64,000 nt of DNA, taken from the NCBI RefSeq assembly GCF_003112775.1, contig NZ_BFCH01000036.1, positions 62,001 through 126,000 on the forward strand, read 5' to 3'. This DNA comes from Mycobacterium montefiorense. Its GTDB lineage: Bacteria > Actinomycetota > Actinomycetes > Mycobacteriales > Mycobacteriaceae. The notes under the pieces are model-generated. The model was not told the origin of the DNA, did not search any database, and saw only the letters and a program-made list of their open reading frames with translations. Every line of letters starts with the position of its first letter. Positions within the stretch are counted from its first letter, which is position 1. The translations under genes and the position numbers were made by a program. Shown here piece by piece: positions 18,890 to 29,620 of the stretch.

Positions 18890-19252
18890 ATGCAGCGGTT
18901 GGGGTGGCTCAGTGCCGACGTGGTGAGCGTCCTGGTGTTCTGCGCGATCGGACGGAGCAGCCACGCCGAAGGCATCACGATTGTCGGCTTCGCTACGACA
19001 GCCTGGCCGTTTCTCACCGGAACCATCGTCGGATGGTTACTCTCCCGAGCTTGGCAACGGCCCACCGCGGTGGTTCCCACCGGTCTGATCGTCTGGGTGT
19101 GCACGGTAGCGATCGGCATGTTGTTGCGTAAGGTCACCTCCGCAGCTGTGACACCGGGTTTCCTGCTGGCGGCGTCGGTGTTCACCGCGCTGTTCTTGCT
19201 TGGCTGGCGAGTCGCCGTCGGGCTGACCCTGCGGCGCCGCTCGAACGTCTGA
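18890..19252 (+). CDS. DUF3054 small integral membrane protein (Rv0401-like)
   Basis: A 120-residue membrane protein with four predicted helices (DVVSVLVFCAIG, FATTAWPFLTGTIVGWLL, VPTGLIVWVCTVAIGMLL, GFLLAASVFTALFLLGW) and a basic C-terminus. The family is common in actinobacteria and has no assigned function. The methyltransferase gene starts 7 nt downstream, so the two may share a transcript. In H37Rv mmpL1-fadD30-pks6 follow Rv0401; they are absent here. Confidence 0.85.
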   Translation: MQRLGWLSADVVSVLVFCAIGRSSHAEGITIVGFATTAWPFLTGTIVGWLLSRAWQRPTAVVPTGLIVWVCTVAIGMLLRKVTSAAVTPGFLLAASVFTALFLLGWRVAVGLTLRRRSNV

Positions 19253-19259
19253 CCCGCCG

Positions 19260-20204
19260 ATGGCGCGGACCGACGACGACACGTGGGGCCCGGACAGCGG
19301 CGTCGGCATGACCGCGACATTCGGGGCGGTCGCGAGGGCGCTGGCCACCAGCAGGGGGCTGATCAACGACCCGCTCGCCGAGCAGTTGGTGCGCGCCGCG
19401 GGGGTGCAGTACTTCGCCCGGATGCTGGACGACCAGCGGTATGCGGACGACGGCGGCGATAACGCCATCATCAGCGGGCTCATCACCTTGCTGGGGGTGC
19501 ACACCCGGTTTCTGGACGAATTCCTGGCCGCCGCGGGTCGCGGGGGTATTCGCCAAGTGGTGATCCTGGCCTCCGGTCTGGATACCCGGCCGTATCGGAT
19601 GTGGTGGCCGTCCGGTACGACGGTGTATGAGATCGATCAGCCGGACGTGATCGATTTCAAGACCGCCGTGTTGCGCCGGCTGGGCGCCGAGCTGACCGCG
19701 AACCGCCGTGCGGTCGGCGTCGATCTGCGGCGGGATTGGCTGACGGCTCTGCAGCGGGTGGGTTTCGATGCCGCCGAGCCCACGGTGTGGATCGCGGAGA
19801 CGTTATTGATCGGGTTCTTGCCCCCCGACGAACAGAACCGGTTGCTGCACGACGTCTCGGCGGCCAGTGCGCCGGGCAGTCGCTTCGCCGGCGATCACCT
19901 GCCCACCCGGAGCCCATTTCAGCTCGAAGCTGCGCAGTCGTTCGTCGATACCTGGCGGCAATTCGGTCTCGACGTCGATCTGGCCGGACTGACGTACCCA
20001 GGCGAATACCGCGCTGTCCCGCGGTCTCTGGCGGATCACGGTTGGCAGGCCGTCGAAAGAAACGTTGCCGATTTGTTCACCGCGATTGGAATGGGCACCC
20101 GATGGCGGGGCACCCCCGATGACAACGCGATTACGCCCCGATATGTCACCGCAACGCGATCGGCCGGGCCCGGGGCGCGACGCGGCCGGAATGCATCCGC
20201 CTGA
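19260..20204 (+). CDS. Class I SAM-dependent methyltransferase (PPM1/leucine-carboxyl type)
   Basis: A 314-residue putative O-methyltransferase of the large mycobacterial paralogous family that includes Rv0281 and Rv0146. The N-terminal block (GMTATFGAVARALAT, LINDPLAEQLVRAAG) and the SAM-binding motif LASGLDTRPYR are diagnostic. VYEIDQPDVIDFK supplies the acidic residue that binds the SAM ribose; AETLLIGFLPP is motif IV-like. The substrate is unknown in the family. It lies at the head of a series that continues with the GNAT and monooxygenase genes after 20 nt. Confidence 0.92.
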   Translation: MARTDDDTWGPDSGVGMTATFGAVARALATSRGLINDPLAEQLVRAAGVQYFARMLDDQRYADDGGDNAIISGLITLLGVHTRFLDEFLAAAGRGGIRQVVILASGLDTRPYRMWWPSGTTVYEIDQPDVIDFKTAVLRRLGAELTANRRAVGVDLRRDWLTALQRVGFDAAEPTVWIAETLLIGFLPPDEQNRLLHDVSAASAPGSRFAGDHLPTRSPFQLEAAQSFVDTWRQFGLDVDLAGLTYPGEYRAVPRSLADHGWQAVERNVADLFTAIGMGTRWRGTPDDNAITPRYVTATRSAGPGARRGRNASA

Positions 20205-20224
20205 TAGGCGTTAGAGGTGAGGTG

Positions 20225-20710
20225 ATGTCCAAGACCGCGCTCCGGTTCGTGAAGGTCGCGTTGGACGACGCGTTGGCGCAGCCGTTGTTGGTGGAGCTGG
20301 CCGAGGAGTACGCGCAGCGCTACGACAGCGCAGCACCAACGGTGTTGGCGTGGCTCAAGGACAACCCCTCCGACGAGTTCGCGCCACCGGACGGGGGCAT
20401 GTTGATCGGTCTACTGGACGGCCGCCCGGTTACCGGCGGCGGCTTTCGGCGCGTTGACGCCGGGACGGCCGAGCTCAAGAGAATCTGGACCGACAGCGCG
20501 CATCGCCGCCGCGGATACGCAATGGCACTGCTGGCCGAGCTGGAAGCCGAGATCGCGGCGCGTGGCTACCGCAAGGTTTATCTGATGACCGGCAACCGCC
20601 AGCCCGAGGCCGAGCAGCTGTATCAGGCCACCGGATACACCCGATTGGACGAGCCGCTGCCGTCTGAAGGCCCCGTTTTCCCGATCGCGTTCGAGAAGTG
20701 GCTCACATGA
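20225..20710 (+). CDS. GNAT-family N-acetyltransferase
   Basis: A 161-residue acetyltransferase. The acetyl-CoA-binding motif A is visible as ELKRIWTDSAHRRRGYAMALL (the RRRGYA loop), followed by YRKVYLMTGNRQPEAEQLYQATGYTRL. A GTG one codon upstream is an alternative start. Its stop overlaps the ATG of the first luciferase-like monooxygenase (ATGA). In Bacillus, GNAT enzymes encoded with NtaA/MsnO8-type monooxygenases acetylate S-substituted cysteines before oxidation; the arrangement here is similar, so an amino-acid N-acetylation role is plausible but inferred. Confidence 0.9.
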   Translation: MSKTALRFVKVALDDALAQPLLVELAEEYAQRYDSAAPTVLAWLKDNPSDEFAPPDGGMLIGLLDGRPVTGGGFRRVDAGTAELKRIWTDSAHRRRGYAMALLAELEAEIAARGYRKVYLMTGNRQPEAEQLYQATGYTRLDEPLPSEGPVFPIAFEKWLT

Positions 20711-21807
20711 CCGGGCAGCAACTGGGTCTGGGCGTCGCGCTGGACGGGTACGGCTGGGACCCCCAGGCGTGGCGGGCCACGCTGGCGTCCGATCCCCACA
20801 CACCGTCGGCGCTCAGCGGAAGCTATTGGGCCGGGCTCGCGGCCACCGCCGAGCGCGGCCTGCTCGACTTCCTCACCATCGACGACAGCTTGATGCCGCA
20901 GCCCGGCCGCGGCGAGCGGATCGACCCGAGGCGGCTGGCCGGTCGCGGCGACGCCGCGCTGGTTGCCGCCCGTATCGCGCCGGTGACACGTCACATCGGT
21001 TTGATTCCAGTCTCGACGGTGACGCATACCGAGCCATTCCATATCTCCAAATCCATTGCCACGCTTGATTATGTCTCGCGCGGCCGGGCCGGCTGGCAGC
21101 CTCGCGTCAGCTCGACCACGCATGAAGCGGCTTTATTCGGCCGCCGCGACGGTTCGGTGGAGGGCCTCTTCGAGGAGGCCGTCGACTTCGTCGACGTGGT
21201 GCGCCGGCTCTGGGACAGCTGGGAGGACGACGCGATCATCCGCGACGTGACGACCGGCCGCTACGTCGACATCGACAAGCTGCATTACATCGACTTCACT
21301 GGAAAGTTCTTCTCGGTCAAGGGCCCGTCGATCACGCCCCGTCCGCCGCAGGGCCAACCGGTGGTGGCGGCGCTGGCCCACCTGGGACCGGTGTATGAAT
21401 TCGCGTCTGCCAGTGCTGATCTGGTGTTCATAACACCCCACGACGAAGCTGCGGTTCGGCGTATTCTGGACGAGGTCCGCGCGGCGGGCGGTGCTGGGCT
21501 GAAGGTCTATGCCGACGTGCTGGTGTCGTTCGGCGGTGTGGGCGATCCCCGCTCCGATGCCCTTAACTTCACTGGGGGACCAACTGAATTGGTCGACCTG
21601 CTGCAAAAGTGGCGGCGCCTGGGCATCGACGGCGCACGGTTGCGACCGGCCATCAACGCCACCGATCTGCCGGTGATCGTCGACGAGGTGGTTCCGCTTT
21701 TGCAGCGGGCCGGGCATTTCCGCACCGGCTATCAAGATGGCGAAACGCTGCGCGCCCGGCTTGGATTGCCGTTGGTTCCCAACCGATACTCGGTGGTCAC
21801 GCGATGA
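20707..21807 (+). CDS. LLM-class flavin-dependent oxidoreductase (NtaA/DszA-like), first of three
   Basis: A 366-residue luciferase-like monooxygenase. It shows GLLDFLTIDDSLMPQ near the N-terminus, then the family core IGLIPVSTVTHTEPFHISKSIATLDYVSRGRAGWQPRVS, typical of the NtaA/SnaA/DszA branch that uses reduced FMN and oxygen. C-terminal residues follow the usual alpha/beta-barrel pattern. ATG 20707 overlaps the GNAT stop and its own stop overlaps the next ATG, giving strict translational coupling. It needs a flavin reductase, which is not encoded in this operon. Confidence 0.9.
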   Translation: MTGQQLGLGVALDGYGWDPQAWRATLASDPHTPSALSGSYWAGLAATAERGLLDFLTIDDSLMPQPGRGERIDPRRLAGRGDAALVAARIAPVTRHIGLIPVSTVTHTEPFHISKSIATLDYVSRGRAGWQPRVSSTTHEAALFGRRDGSVEGLFEEAVDFVDVVRRLWDSWEDDAIIRDVTTGRYVDIDKLHYIDFTGKFFSVKGPSITPRPPQGQPVVAALAHLGPVYEFASASADLVFITPHDEAAVRRILDEVRAAGGAGLKVYADVLVSFGGVGDPRSDALNFTGGPTELVDLLQKWRRLGIDGARLRPAINATDLPVIVDEVVPLLQRAGHFRTGYQDGETLRARLGLPLVPNRYSVVTR

Positions 21808-22919
21808 CGCCGCTTTCGATCCTGGATCTGGCGCCGGTGAGTGCCGGCAGCGACCCGGCGACGGCGTTGCGCAACACCATCGACCTGGCCCAGCATGCCG
21901 AGCGGTGGGGCTATCGGCGGTACTGGATCGCCGAGCACCACTTCGTCGCTGTCGCCAGTGCCGCGCCGGCAGTGCTGATCGGGCAGATCGCGGCCGCTAC
22001 CAACACGATTCGGGTGGGCGCCGCGGCGGTACAGCTGGGATACACCACCGCCATCGCGGTGGTCGAGAGTTTCGGCATGCTCGATGCGTTCTATCCCGGA
22101 CGCATCGATCTCGGCGTCGGTCGGTCCGGGCAACGCCGCTCCGACGAGAGCAGACCGAAAAAGCCGAGAGAACCGCGGCCGGCGCGGGTGTGGCACGAGG
22201 TGGACGGCGTGGTGGTTCCGACGCCATTCGACCTGCGCGGGCTGCTCGACCTCGAACAGTTGCAGTCGACCATGGGAATTCTGCAGCAGCCGGAGGCGGT
22301 ATCGCCGGACTTCGCCGAGCAGCTCGCAGACATTCTGGCGCTGCTCGATGGCACGTATCGCATCGGCAAGTTCGATCTGCATGCGGTTCCGGGCGAAGGA
22401 AGTGGGCTGCGGCCGTGGATCTTTGGTAGTACCAGGGGGCAAAGCGCGCGGGTTGCCGGTGCGTTGGGATTGCCGTTCGTGGCCAGTTATCACATCACGC
22501 CGGCGACCGCGCTGGAGGCGATCGAGGCCTACCGCGACACGTTCGTGCCATCGGCTGCGCTGGCGAAGCCGTATGTGGTGGTGTCCGCCGACATTGTGGT
22601 CGCAGACGATAGCGATACTGCACGGCGATTGGCCGCGGGCTACGGCCATTGGGTGTACTCGATCCGAACCGGCTTGGGTGCCATGCCCTATCCCGATCCA
22701 GATGACTTGCCGCCGCTGACCGAAGAGCAGCTGGCGGTGGTAAATGACCGGTTAGCAACACAATTCGTCGGAAATCCGGACGAGGTCGCGCAGCGATTGC
22801 GAGCCCTGCAGCGGGTCACCGGAGCCGACGAACTCGTCGTCACCTCGGTGACTCACCGCCACGAGGACCGGCTGCGGTCGCACGAGCTGATCGCGCAGAA
22901 GTGGGGGTTGAACGAGTGA
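21804..22919 (+). CDS. LLM-class flavin-dependent oxidoreductase, MsnO8/YtmO-like, second of three
   Basis: A 371-residue luciferase-family oxidoreductase of group 1. The start MTPLSILDLAPVSAG, followed by AERWGYRRYWIAEHH, is the hallmark of the MsnO8 (YtmO-like) subgroup. RVGAAAVQLGYTTAIAVVESFGMLDAFYPGRIDLGVGRS forms the core of the barrel. It overlaps its neighbours by ATGA upstream and GTGA downstream. In B. subtilis a protein of this subgroup is encoded with GNAT and NtaA-type proteins for S-alkylcysteine breakdown. Confidence 0.9.
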   Translation: MTPLSILDLAPVSAGSDPATALRNTIDLAQHAERWGYRRYWIAEHHFVAVASAAPAVLIGQIAAATNTIRVGAAAVQLGYTTAIAVVESFGMLDAFYPGRIDLGVGRSGQRRSDESRPKKPREPRPARVWHEVDGVVVPTPFDLRGLLDLEQLQSTMGILQQPEAVSPDFAEQLADILALLDGTYRIGKFDLHAVPGEGSGLRPWIFGSTRGQSARVAGALGLPFVASYHITPATALEAIEAYRDTFVPSAALAKPYVVVSADIVVADDSDTARRLAAGYGHWVYSIRTGLGAMPYPDPDDLPPLTEEQLAVVNDRLATQFVGNPDEVAQRLRALQRVTGADELVVTSVTHRHEDRLRSHELIAQKWGLNE

Positions 22920-24271
22920 GCACACGAGAGGGTAAGCACCGCAAGCCGATTCACATGGCCGCCCACTTCCCTGGTGTCAACAACACCACGGTGTGGACCG
23001 ATCCCACCTCGGGCAGCCAGATCGAATTCGACTCGTTCGTCCACCTCGCTCGCACTGCCGAGCGGGGGCTGTTCGACTTCTTCTTCCTGGCCGAAGGGTT
23101 GCGACTGCGTGAGCACCGCGGCCGGATCTACGACCTCGACGTGGTGGGGCGACCGGATACCTTCACCGTGCTGGCGGCCCTGGCGGGCGTCACCGACCGG
23201 ATCGGCCTGACCGGTACTATAAACACGACATTCAACGAACCATTCGAAGTGGCAAGGCAATTCGCCACCCTTGATCACCTGTCCGGCGGCCGCGCCGGCT
23301 GGAACATCGTCACCTCGTCGGACGCCTTCACCGGAGCCAACTTCCGGCGCGGCGGCTTCCTGAACCATGCCGACCGCTACCGGCGGGCCGAGGAGTTCCT
23401 CACCGTCGCACGCCGATTCTGGGACAGCTGGGCACCTGAAGCGGTGCTGGCCGATATCGAAAACGATACGTACATAGACCCTTCTGGGATTCACGCGGTC
23501 GAGCACGAGGGACCGGACTTCAACGTGCGGGGGTTCGCGACCCTGCCGGTGGGGCCGCAGGGTCATCCGATCCTGCTGCAGGCCGGCGACTCCGCCGACG
23601 GCCGCTCCTTCGGCGCGCGATATGCCGACGCATTGTTCACCCTGCATGGCTCCCTGGAGGATGGCCAGCGCTACTACGCCGACGTCAAGGGCCGGGCACA
23701 CGAAGCCGGTCGAGACCCCAACCAGCTCAAGGTTTTTCCGGCTGCGACCTTCGTTCTCGGCGACACCGAGGGCGAGGCGCAGGACAAGGCGCGCCACATT
23801 CGCTATCAGCAGGTCAGCGGTGCCACAGCGATCGCGATGCTGGAGCAGGTGTGGGGTCGTGAGCTCTCCGACTACGACCCGGACGGCCCGCTACCCGAAT
23901 TCGATCCGGTCGTGGACAGCGATATCACCCAGGGCCGGGTCCGTCACGTCGACCCGGTCGCGGTGGCGGGCGATTGGCGCGAACGTGCCAAGGCTGAGAA
24001 GTTGTCGATCCGTGAGCTGATCATCGCCGTCACCAGCCGGGAGCAGTTCATCGGCACAGCCAGCCGGATCGCCGACGAGATCGACGAATATATCCAGGCC
24101 GATGCCTGTGACGGGTTCATCCTGGTGCCGCATCTGACGCCGCACGGTCTCGACGAGTTCGTCGACCGGGTGGTGCCGTTACTGCAGGAGCGTGGCGCGT
24201 TCCGCTCCGAGTACACCGGCGAGACATTGCGAGATCATTTGGGGCTCAGTGAGTTCGCGGCGCATACATGA
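22916..24271 (+). CDS. NtaA/SnaA/DszA-family FMNH2-dependent monooxygenase, third of three
   Basis: A 451-residue flavin monooxygenase. It opens with [15 protein letters not shown] and carries [49 protein letters not shown], and the conserved [21 protein letters not shown], all typical of nitrilotriacetate, pristinamycin IIA and dibenzothiophene-sulfone monooxygenases. GTG 22916 overlaps the preceding stop. Members attack C-N or C-S bonds of diverse small molecules. The gene ends by overlapping the convergent YnfA-like gene by 26 bp. Confidence 0.92.
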   Translation: MSTREGKHRKPIHMAAHFPGVNNTTVWTDPTSGSQIEFDSFVHLARTAERGLFDFFFLAEGLRLREHRGRIYDLDVVGRPDTFTVLAALAGVTDRIGLTGTINTTFNEPFEVARQFATLDHLSGGRAGWNIVTSSDAFTGANFRRGGFLNHADRYRRAEEFLTVARRFWDSWAPEAVLADIENDTYIDPSGIHAVEHEGPDFNVRGFATLPVGPQGHPILLQAGDSADGRSFGARYADALFTLHGSLEDGQRYYADVKGRAHEAGRDPNQLKVFPAATFVLGDTEGEAQDKARHIRYQQVSGATAIAMLEQVWGRELSDYDPDGPLPEFDPVVDSDITQGRVRHVDPVAVAGDWRERAKAEKLSIRELIIAVTSREQFIGTASRIADEIDEYIQADACDGFILVPHLTPHGLDEFVDRVVPLLQERGAFRSEYTGETLRDHLGLSEFAAHT

Positions 24272-24581
24272 TGACGGCCACGCCCAGCAGACAGATCAGC
24301 GCACCGGTGACATCCCACCGGTCTGGGCGAAAGCCGTCGAAACCCATGCCCCACAACAGCGAGCCAGCCACGAAGATACCGCCGTACGCGGCCAGGATGC
24401 GACCGAAATGGGCGTCGGGCTGCAAGGTGGCGACAAAGCCGTAGGCGCCCAATGCGATGATGCCCCAGCCCACCCACATCCAGCCGCGATGTTCACGCAC
24501 TCCCTGCCACACCAACCAGGCGCCGCCGATCTCGAACAGCGCCGCCAAGATGAACAACGCGATCGACTTGGCAACTGTCAC
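24246..24581 (-). CDS. UPF0060/YnfA-family small membrane protein
   Basis: A 111-residue protein with four transmembrane helices, resembling YnfA and the small multidrug resistance fold. Conserved stretches: [33 protein letters not shown] and the C-terminal [19 protein letters not shown]. The GTG start at 24581 overlaps the TGA of the upstream metallo-beta-lactamase-fold gene (GTGA), so translation is likely coupled. Export of small cationic compounds is suspected for the family but not established. Confidence 0.88.
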   Translation of the reverse strand: MTVAKSIALFILAALFEIGGAWLVWQGVREHRGWMWVGWGIIALGAYGFVATLQPDAHFGRILAAYGGIFVAGSLLWGMGFDGFRPDRWDVTGALICLLGVAVIMYAPRTH

Positions 24582-25330
24582 AATGCGCCTGCTTTTTCCA
24601 GTGCGGCATTTGTCGCTTCGCGGATCGGGCCGCGCCACAGCGGGCCGTGACCCGGTGCCAGGACTTCTGTCTCCAGCAGGGCCAGCGCGGACAGGGTTCG
24701 GATGCAGTTCTCCTGGCTGTAGCTGAAGATCGCCGGCAGCAATTGTGGCCCGTCGTGCCGAATCAGCGGGTGCCCGGTGATCAGCGCATCGCCGCTGGCC
24801 AGCACGCCGTCAACCAGGTACGAGCAGTGACCTCCAGTGTGGCCGGGGCTGAAAACGGGCCTCGGGTGGCCCGGCAGTGTCGCGGCGACTTCGGGCGTCA
24901 GCGGCGTGGTGGTCGGGATTCCATCGCGGATCAACCCGCCGCTGCGCACCACGTGGGCGGTCCACACCGCCCACCGGGGCCGCCAAATTCGCAACGCGAG
25001 ATCGATGACCGAGACCTGTTCCAGGTACTCGCGCTTGGCGTGGCCGACCTCGTCGGCGTGGCAATAGACCGGCGTGCCGTGCTCGCTGGCGAACCAGATC
25101 GCCGAGCCCAGATGGTCGATGTGCGCGTGCGTCAGCAGGATGGCGCGCACGTCGCCGGCGCCGTAGCCGAGCTCCTTCAGCGAGGCCAGCACGGCCTCCC
25201 GGTCGCCGGGATAGCCGGCGTCGATCAGCATCACGCCGGTGTCGTCGGTGACCAGCGTCCAGTTGACCGCCTCACCCTGAGCGAGGTGCACGGTGTCGGT
25301 GACTTGAACAAGTGTTGGCGCTGCAGCCAT
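24578..25330 (-). CDS. Metallo-beta-lactamase-fold hydrolase (Rv0406c-like)
   Basis: A 250-residue MBL-superfamily hydrolase. The metal-binding motif is [10 protein letters not shown], with further ligand positions in [19 protein letters not shown] and [17 protein letters not shown] is the usual strand before the first site. The substrate cannot be deduced. ATG 25330 is chosen; upstream codons to 25408 would run into the divergent fgd1 promoter region. It corresponds by position to Rv0406c, divergent from fgd1. Confidence 0.9.
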   Translation of the reverse strand: MAAAPTLVQVTDTVHLAQGEAVNWTLVTDDTGVMLIDAGYPGDREAVLASLKELGYGAGDVRAILLTHAHIDHLGSAIWFASEHGTPVYCHADEVGHAKREYLEQVSVIDLALRIWRPRWAVWTAHVVRSGGLIRDGIPTTTPLTPEVAATLPGHPRPVFSPGHTGGHCSYLVDGVLASGDALITGHPLIRHDGPQLLPAIFSYSQENCIRTLSALALLETEVLAPGHGPLWRGPIREATNAALEKAGAL

Positions 25331-25359
25331 GCCCAACACTGTAGGAGTAGAAAGAACGG

Positions 25360-26370
25360 GTGGCTGAACTGAAACTTGGATACAAAGCGTCTGCGGAACA
25401 ATTTGCACCGCGCGAGCTGGTGGAACTGGCGGTTGCCGCCGAAGCGCACGGCATGGACAGCGCCACCGTCAGTGACCACTTCCAGCCGTGGCGACACAAG
25501 GGCGGACACGCTCCCTTCTCGCTGGCCTGGATGACTGCGGTTGGCGAGCGCACCGAGCGGCTGGTGCTGGGCACGTCGGTGCTCACCCCGACCTTCCGGT
25601 ACAACCCCGCCGTCATCGCCCAAGCCTTCGCCACGATGGGCTGCCTGTACCCGAACCGCATCTTCCTGGGCGTTGGCACCGGCGAAGCCCTCAACGAGAT
25701 CGCCACCGGCTACGAGGGCGAGTGGCCGGACTTCAAGGAGCGCTACGCGCGGCTGCGCGAGTCGGTGCGGCTGATGCGCGAACTGTGGCTCGGCGACCGC
25801 GTCGACTTCGAGGGCGAGTACTACAAGACCAAGGGCGCCTCGATCTACGACGTTCCCGAGGGCGGTATCCCGATCTACATCGCCGCGGGCGGACCGCAGG
25901 TGGCCAAGTACGCCGGGCGCGCGGGCGATGGGTTCATCTGCACGTCCGGCAAGGGCGAGGAGCTCTACAAGGACAAGCTGATCCCCGCGATGCGCGAGGG
26001 TGCCGAAGCGGCGGGCAAGAATCCGCAAGACGTCGACCGGATGATCGAGATCAAAATCTCCTACGACACCGACCCCGAATTGGCCCGCGAGAACACCCGG
26101 TTCTGGGCGCCGCTATCGCTGACCGCCGAGCAGAAGCACTCCATCGACGATCCGATCGAGATGGAGAAGGCTGCCGACGCACTGCCGATCGAGCAGATCA
26201 CCAAGCGCTGGATCGTGGCGTCGGATCCCGACGAGGCCGTCGCCAAGGTCAAGGACTATGTCGACTGGGGCCTGAACCACCTGGTGTTCCACGCGCCCGG
26301 TCACGACCAGCGCCGGTTCCTGGAGCTGTTCGAAAAGGATCTGGCGCCCAGGCTGCGGCGACTTGGCTGA
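25360..26370 (+). CDS. fgd1: F420-dependent glucose-6-phosphate dehydrogenase
   Basis: Oxidises glucose-6-phosphate to 6-phosphogluconolactone while reducing the deazaflavin F420, the main source of reduced F420 in mycobacteria and needed for nitroimidazole prodrug activation. The 336 residues equal H37Rv Fgd1 (Rv0407). Seen: [30 protein letters not shown] (with the active-site His), [14 protein letters not shown] and [13 protein letters not shown]. Start codon is GTG at 25360. The stop lies inside the first codons of pta, an 8-bp overlap. Confidence 0.97.
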   Translation: MAELKLGYKASAEQFAPRELVELAVAAEAHGMDSATVSDHFQPWRHKGGHAPFSLAWMTAVGERTERLVLGTSVLTPTFRYNPAVIAQAFATMGCLYPNRIFLGVGTGEALNEIATGYEGEWPDFKERYARLRESVRLMRELWLGDRVDFEGEYYKTKGASIYDVPEGGIPIYIAAGGPQVAKYAGRAGDGFICTSGKGEELYKDKLIPAMREGAEAAGKNPQDVDRMIEIKISYDTDPELARENTRFWAPLSLTAEQKHSIDDPIEMEKAADALPIEQITKRWIVASDPDEAVAKVKDYVDWGLNHLVFHAPGHDQRRFLELFEKDLAPRLRRLG

Positions 26371-28450
26371 TACCGCGCGGCCTGCGTCGGGGATCTACAT
26401 CGCGGCGCCCGAGCCAGAGACCGGCAAGTCGACGATCGCGCTCGGGCTGCTCAACCGATTGACGGCGACGGTCGCCAAAGTCGGTGTGTTCCGGCCGATT
26501 ACCCGGCTCGGAGAGGATCGCGACTACATCCTGGAGTTGCTGCTGACCCGCACCACCGCGGGCCAGTCCTACGAGCAGTGCGTGGGCGTCACCTACCAAG
26601 AAATCCATGCCGATACCGATGCCGCGATCGCCAGCATCGTCGACGCGTATCACGCGATGGCACAGGCATGCGACGCGGTAGTGATCGTTGGCAGCGACTA
26701 CACCGATGTCACGGGTCCCGCCGAACTGTCAGTGAATGCGCGCATCGCGGTCAATCTCGGCGCGCCGGTGCTGCTGGCCGTGCGGGCCAAGGGCCGTACG
26801 GCCGATCAGGTCGTCGGGGTCGTCGAGGTGTGTCTGGCCGAGCTCGCCGCGCAGCGTGCCCACGCCGCGGCGGTGGTCGCCAACCGGTGTGACCCGGCCG
26901 AAGTGGGCGCCGTTGCCGAAGCGCTGCACATGTTCACGACACCCGGCTATGTGCTGCCCGACGAGCCGCTGCTGCTGGCACCGACGGTGGCCGAGTTGCA
27001 GGAGGCAGTGCACGGGACGCTGGTCAGCGGCGACGCCGAGCTGGTCGGACGCGAGGCGATGGGCGTGCTGGTGGCCGGGATGACCGCGGACCACGTGCTG
27101 GAGCGACTGCGCGACGGCATGGCGGTGATCACGCCTGGTGACCGCTCGGATGTGGTGCTGGCCGTCGCGAGTGCCCATGCGGCCGAAGGGTTTCCGTCGC
27201 TGTGCTGCCTGATCCTCAACGGCGGCTTCGACCTGCATCCGTCCATCTCGGCGCTGGTGTCCGGCCTGCGGCTGCGGCTGCCGATCATCGCCACCTCGCT
27301 GGGCACCTACGACACGGCCAGCGCGGTCGCCGCGGCCCGGGGCCGGGTCACCGCCAGCTCGCACCGCAAGATCGACACCGCCGTCGAGCTGGTGAACAGC
27401 CACATGGACGTCGCGGATCTGATTACACAGCTGGCTATTCCGATTCCAACCGTGACGACCCCGCAGATGTTCACCCACCGGCTCACGCAGCAGGCGCGGA
27501 TGAATCGCAAGCACATCGTGCTTCCCGAAGGCAACGACGACCGGATCCTCAAGGCCGCCGGGCGGGTGTTGAAGCGCTGCATCGCCGACCTGACCGTTCT
27601 GGGTGACGAGGCTCAAATTCGTTTGCGCTCTGCGGAACTCGGCGTCGATCTAGACGACGCGACAATCATCGACCCGCGCGACGAAGAACTGTGCAGCCAG
27701 TTCGCTGCGCAGTACGCCGAACTGCGCAAGACGAAGGGCATCACCGTCGAGCAGGCGCACGAGACGATGCACGACGTCTCGTATTTCGGGACCATGCTGG
27801 TGCACAACGGCATGGTAGACGGCATGGTGTCCGGCGCCGCCCACACCACCGCCCACACGGTCCGCCCGGCGTTCGAGATCATCCGGACCGTCCCGGACGT
27901 CTCGACAGTGTCCAGCATTTTCTTGATGTGCCTGCCGGATCAGGTGCTGGCCTACGGTGACTGCGCGATCGTCCCGGATCCCACGCCCGAACAGCTGGCC
28001 GACATCGCGATCAGCTCGGCGCGCACCGCCGCGCAGTTCGGGATCGAGCCAAAAGTAGCGATGCTGTCCTATTCCACCGGCGACTCCGGAACCGGAGCCG
28101 ACGTCGACAAGGTAAGGAAAGCAACGGAATTGGTGCGTGCCCGGGATCCGCAGCTATTGGTCGAGGGGCCGATCCAGTACGACGCCGCGATAGAACCCTC
28201 GGTGGCCGCCACCAAGCTGCGCGACTCGGCGGTGGCGGGTCACGCCACGGTGCTGATCTTTCCCGACCTCAACACCGGCAACAACACCTATAAGGCGGTG
28301 CAGCGCAGCGCGGGGGCAATCGCGATCGGCCCGGTGCTGCAGGGCTTACGCAAACCGGTGAACGATCTGTCGCGCGGCGCGCTGGTCGAAGACATCGTCA
28401 ACACCATCGCGATCACCGCCATCCAGGCGCAGGGGGTCGAGCGTGGCTGA
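26363..28450 (+). CDS. pta: Phosphate acetyltransferase (long, multidomain form)
   Basis: Interconverts acetyl-CoA and acetyl phosphate. The 695-residue protein has the three-part long form: an N-terminal P-loop-like domain ([18 protein letters not shown]), a middle DRTGG-type domain (about 210-330) and the C-terminal PTA catalytic domain ([19 protein letters not shown] onward, [45 protein letters not shown]). The start is a TTG at 26363 overlapping fgd1. It overlaps ackA by 8 bp. The three genes form one operon joining carbon overflow to F420 reduction. Confidence 0.96.
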   Translation: MADTARPASGIYIAAPEPETGKSTIALGLLNRLTATVAKVGVFRPITRLGEDRDYILELLLTRTTAGQSYEQCVGVTYQEIHADTDAAIASIVDAYHAMAQACDAVVIVGSDYTDVTGPAELSVNARIAVNLGAPVLLAVRAKGRTADQVVGVVEVCLAELAAQRAHAAAVVANRCDPAEVGAVAEALHMFTTPGYVLPDEPLLLAPTVAELQEAVHGTLVSGDAELVGREAMGVLVAGMTADHVLERLRDGMAVITPGDRSDVVLAVASAHAAEGFPSLCCLILNGGFDLHPSISALVSGLRLRLPIIATSLGTYDTASAVAAARGRVTASSHRKIDTAVELVNSHMDVADLITQLAIPIPTVTTPQMFTHRLTQQARMNRKHIVLPEGNDDRILKAAGRVLKRCIADLTVLGDEAQIRLRSAELGVDLDDATIIDPRDEELCSQFAAQYAELRKTKGITVEQAHETMHDVSYFGTMLVHNGMVDGMVSGAAHTTAHTVRPAFEIIRTVPDVSTVSSIFLMCLPDQVLAYGDCAIVPDPTPEQLADIAISSARTAAQFGIEPKVAMLSYSTGDSGTGADVDKVRKATELVRARDPQLLVEGPIQYDAAIEPSVAATKLRDSAVAGHATVLIFPDLNTGNNTYKAVQRSAGAIAIGPVLQGLRKPVNDLSRGALVEDIVNTIAITAIQAQGVERG

Positions 28451-29591
28451 GGGCACTGTGCTCGTCATCAACTCCGGCTCGTCATCACTGAAATTTCAGC
28501 TGGTGAAACCCGATTCGGGTGACGCGCTGGCGGGTGGCGTCATCGGGGAGATCGGCGAGCCGTCGGGGCGGGCCGCCGACCATGAGGAGGCGTTGCGTCT
28601 CGCGTTCCAGCAGTTGGCCGAGGACGGCATAGACCTGACGTCGGGGGGGCTATTGGCGGTCGGACACCGAGTAGTACACGGGGGCGAGGCGTTTTACCGT
28701 CCGACGCTGCTCGACGACGAGCGGATTGCCGACCTCGAGAAGCTGTCAGCGCTTGCTCCGCTGCATAATCCGCCCGCGGTGCAAGGCATCAAGGTGGCAC
28801 GAAAGCTGCTGCCGGACGTCGCGCATGTTGCCGTGTTCGATACGGCCTTCTTTCACAACCTGCCCGCGGCGGCCGCGACGTACGCGATGAATCGGGAGCT
28901 GGCGCAGCGATACCAGATACGCCGCTACGGATTTCACGGCACGTCGCACCGGTACGTCAGCGAGCAGGCTGCCGCATTCCTGGGCAAGTCGCTGGATAGC
29001 CTGAATCAAATAGTGCTGCACTTGGGCAATGGCGCTTCGGCCTCGGCGATCGGCGCCGGCCGGCCGGTCGACACGTCGATGGGTCTGACTCCGCTGGAGG
29101 GCCTAGTGATGGGCACTCGCAGCGGCGACATCGACCCCGGCGTCATCAGCTACCTGTGGCGCACCGCGAACATGGACGTGGACGCGATCGAGTCCATGCT
29201 CAACAACCAGTCGGGGGTCTGGGGTCTGGCCGGAGAGCGCGACTTCCGCAGGCTGCGCTCGATGATCGAATCTGGTGACAGCTCAGCACAATTGGCGTAC
29301 GACGTGTTCATCCACCGGTTGCGCAAGTACATCGGTGCCTACCTGGCCGTGCTGAGGCACACCGACGTGATCAGCTTCACCGCCGGGGTGGGTGAAAATG
29401 ATGCCGCGGTGCGCCGCGACGCGCTGGCGGGGCTGGAGCAGCTGGGTGTGGTTCTCGACGAAAGCCGTAACCTGGCTGGAGGCGAAGGCGCACAGCGGAT
29501 TTCCGCCGATGATTCGACGATCACGGTGCTGGTGGTCCCGACCAATGAAGAACTCGCGATCGCCCGCGACTGCGCGTCGATTGTGCGCTGA
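28443..29591 (+). CDS. ackA: Acetate kinase
   Basis: Converts acetyl phosphate and ADP to acetate and ATP. A 382-residue member of the ASKHA superfamily: [16 protein letters not shown] near the N-terminus, GHRVVHGGE (catalytic Arg), FDTAFFH (catalytic Asp), [21 protein letters not shown] and [10 protein letters not shown]-type C-terminal motif ([10 protein letters not shown]). GTG start overlaps the end of pta. The final codons contain TGTGCG, the left arm of an inverted repeat whose right arm belongs to the direct repeat flanking the next gene. Confidence 0.97.
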   Translation: MAEGTVLVINSGSSSLKFQLVKPDSGDALAGGVIGEIGEPSGRAADHEEALRLAFQQLAEDGIDLTSGGLLAVGHRVVHGGEAFYRPTLLDDERIADLEKLSALAPLHNPPAVQGIKVARKLLPDVAHVAVFDTAFFHNLPAAAATYAMNRELAQRYQIRRYGFHGTSHRYVSEQAAAFLGKSLDSLNQIVLHLGNGASASAIGAGRPVDTSMGLTPLEGLVMGTRSGDIDPGVISYLWRTANMDVDAIESMLNNQSGVWGLAGERDFRRLRSMIESGDSSAQLAYDVFIHRLRKYIGAYLAVLRHTDVISFTAGVGENDAAVRRDALAGLEQLGVVLDESRNLAGGEGAQRISADDSTITVLVVPTNEELAIARDCASIVR

Positions 29592-29620
29592 CGGCTTGGA
29601 ATGCGCGCCTACGGCGCCCA

